Origin: Anseranas semipalmata
Lineage: Eukaryota; Chordata; Aves; Anseriformes; Anseranatidae
Length of the DNA stretch: 64,000 nt
Assembly (NCBI GenBank): GCA_013399115.1
Contig: VXAA01004003.1
Span: 100,349 to 164,348, forward strand
Reading direction: 5' to 3'
Under the pieces are notes generated by a model, which was not told the DNA's origin, made no database searches, and was given only the letters and a program-made list of their open reading frames with translations. The translations under genes and the position numbers were made by a program. Of this stretch, positions 63,982 to 64,000 are shown one piece after another; the first letter of the stretch is position 1; each line of letters opens with the position of its first letter.

Positions 63982-64000
63982 ATATATATATATATATATA
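63982..64000. repeat. (AT)n microsatellite at window edge
   Basis: An uninterrupted alternating AT run reaches the last base and probably continues beyond the window. Confidence 0.9.

Larger units (their letters stand above)
8681..64000 (-). other. ZFYVE28: Probable first intron of ZFYVE28 (left part bounded, right edge open)
   Basis: Everything on the 5' side of the recognised exon lies here. The family's first coding exon is very short (about 13 codons ending in K-P-K before the RTDP segment). Its reverse-complement pattern, a Lys-Pro-Lys-Tyr-Leu-Trp-Lys type string next to a donor, was not found by eye, so it is probably beyond 64000. In human the gene is long, and a first intron of more than 50 kb would not be surprising. 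The interval contains CR1 fragments, one solo LTR, a CpG island, simple repeats and one N gap, annotated separately. If exon 1 was missed inside the window, the part upstream of it would be intergenic instead. Confidence 0.6.

Noticed and set aside
1..64000. CRISPR arrays, operons, tRNA or rRNA genes, prophage
   Set aside because: No regularly spaced identical repeats, no cloverleaf or rRNA core motifs and no prokaryotic gene density were seen. The window is vertebrate intron.
8681..64000. Canonical first coding exon of ZFYVE28
   Set aside because: I searched by eye on the minus strand for the short Trp-Leu-Tyr-Lys-Pro-Lys type segment next to a donor and found no match. It may lie outside the window, though a by-eye search can miss about 40 bp.

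Overview
The window reads as nuclear DNA of a bird. It carries several 3'-anchored fragments of CR1, the dominant avian LINE, most of them on the minus strand and ending in the usual imperfect ATTCTATG-type tail. It also carries a solo LTR of a type common in bird genomes. Coding density is extremely low, and there are long A/T homopolymers, vertebrate splice signals and N gaps. The species cannot be named from this sequence.

One coding exon is certain: 8540-8680 on the minus strand. It encodes 47 residues that I recognise as the second coding exon (about residues 14-60) of ZFYVE28 (LST2, lateral signaling target protein 2 homolog), a FYVE-domain endosomal protein that down-regulates EGFR signalling. 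Both splice sites are canonical and both phases are 0. Since the gene runs on the minus strand, 1-8539 is the start of the next intron and 8681-64000 is most or all of a very long first intron. I could find neither the short canonical first coding exon nor exon 3 by eye, so both probably lie outside the window. Most of the window is therefore intron.

Layout: 1-8.5 kb, AT-rich intron without recognised interspersed repeats. 8.54-8.68 kb, the ZFYVE28 exon. 9.5-11.4 kb, two CR1 fragments that still encode pieces of the CR1 reverse transcriptase C-terminus. 11.4-22.6 kb, unique intron with a third CR1 at 17.9 kb. 22.65-22.70 kb, a 50-N gap next to a GC-rich patch. 22.7-31.8 kb, unique intron with short duplications and hairpins. 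31.8-34.5 kb, a GC-rich zone centred on a compact CpG island at about 33.1-33.45 kb. 34.5-51.9 kb, mostly unique sequence. 51.95-52.53 kb, the CpG-rich solo LTR. 52.5-64 kb, unique intron with short CR1 tails at 53.2, 56.7 and 63.6 kb, ending in an (AT)n tract.

The most interesting lead is the CpG island at about 33.1-33.45 kb. On the coding strand of the host gene it holds a 107-codon frame that starts at an ATG just after an in-frame stop. The frame ends in phase 0 at a good 5' splice site (CAG|GTGAGA), which matches the phase-0 acceptor of the ZFYVE28 exon. This is compatible with an alternative promoter and first exon, but it is a hypothesis from sequence alone. Other leads are a 17-bp bulged hairpin at 43.9 kb, a plus-strand acceptor followed by an acidic open frame at 47.7 kb, and paired 10-bp homeodomain-type palindromes at 3.1 kb. 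I found no bacterial-type genes, CRISPR array, tRNA or rRNA, and no evidence for a multi-gene novel system.
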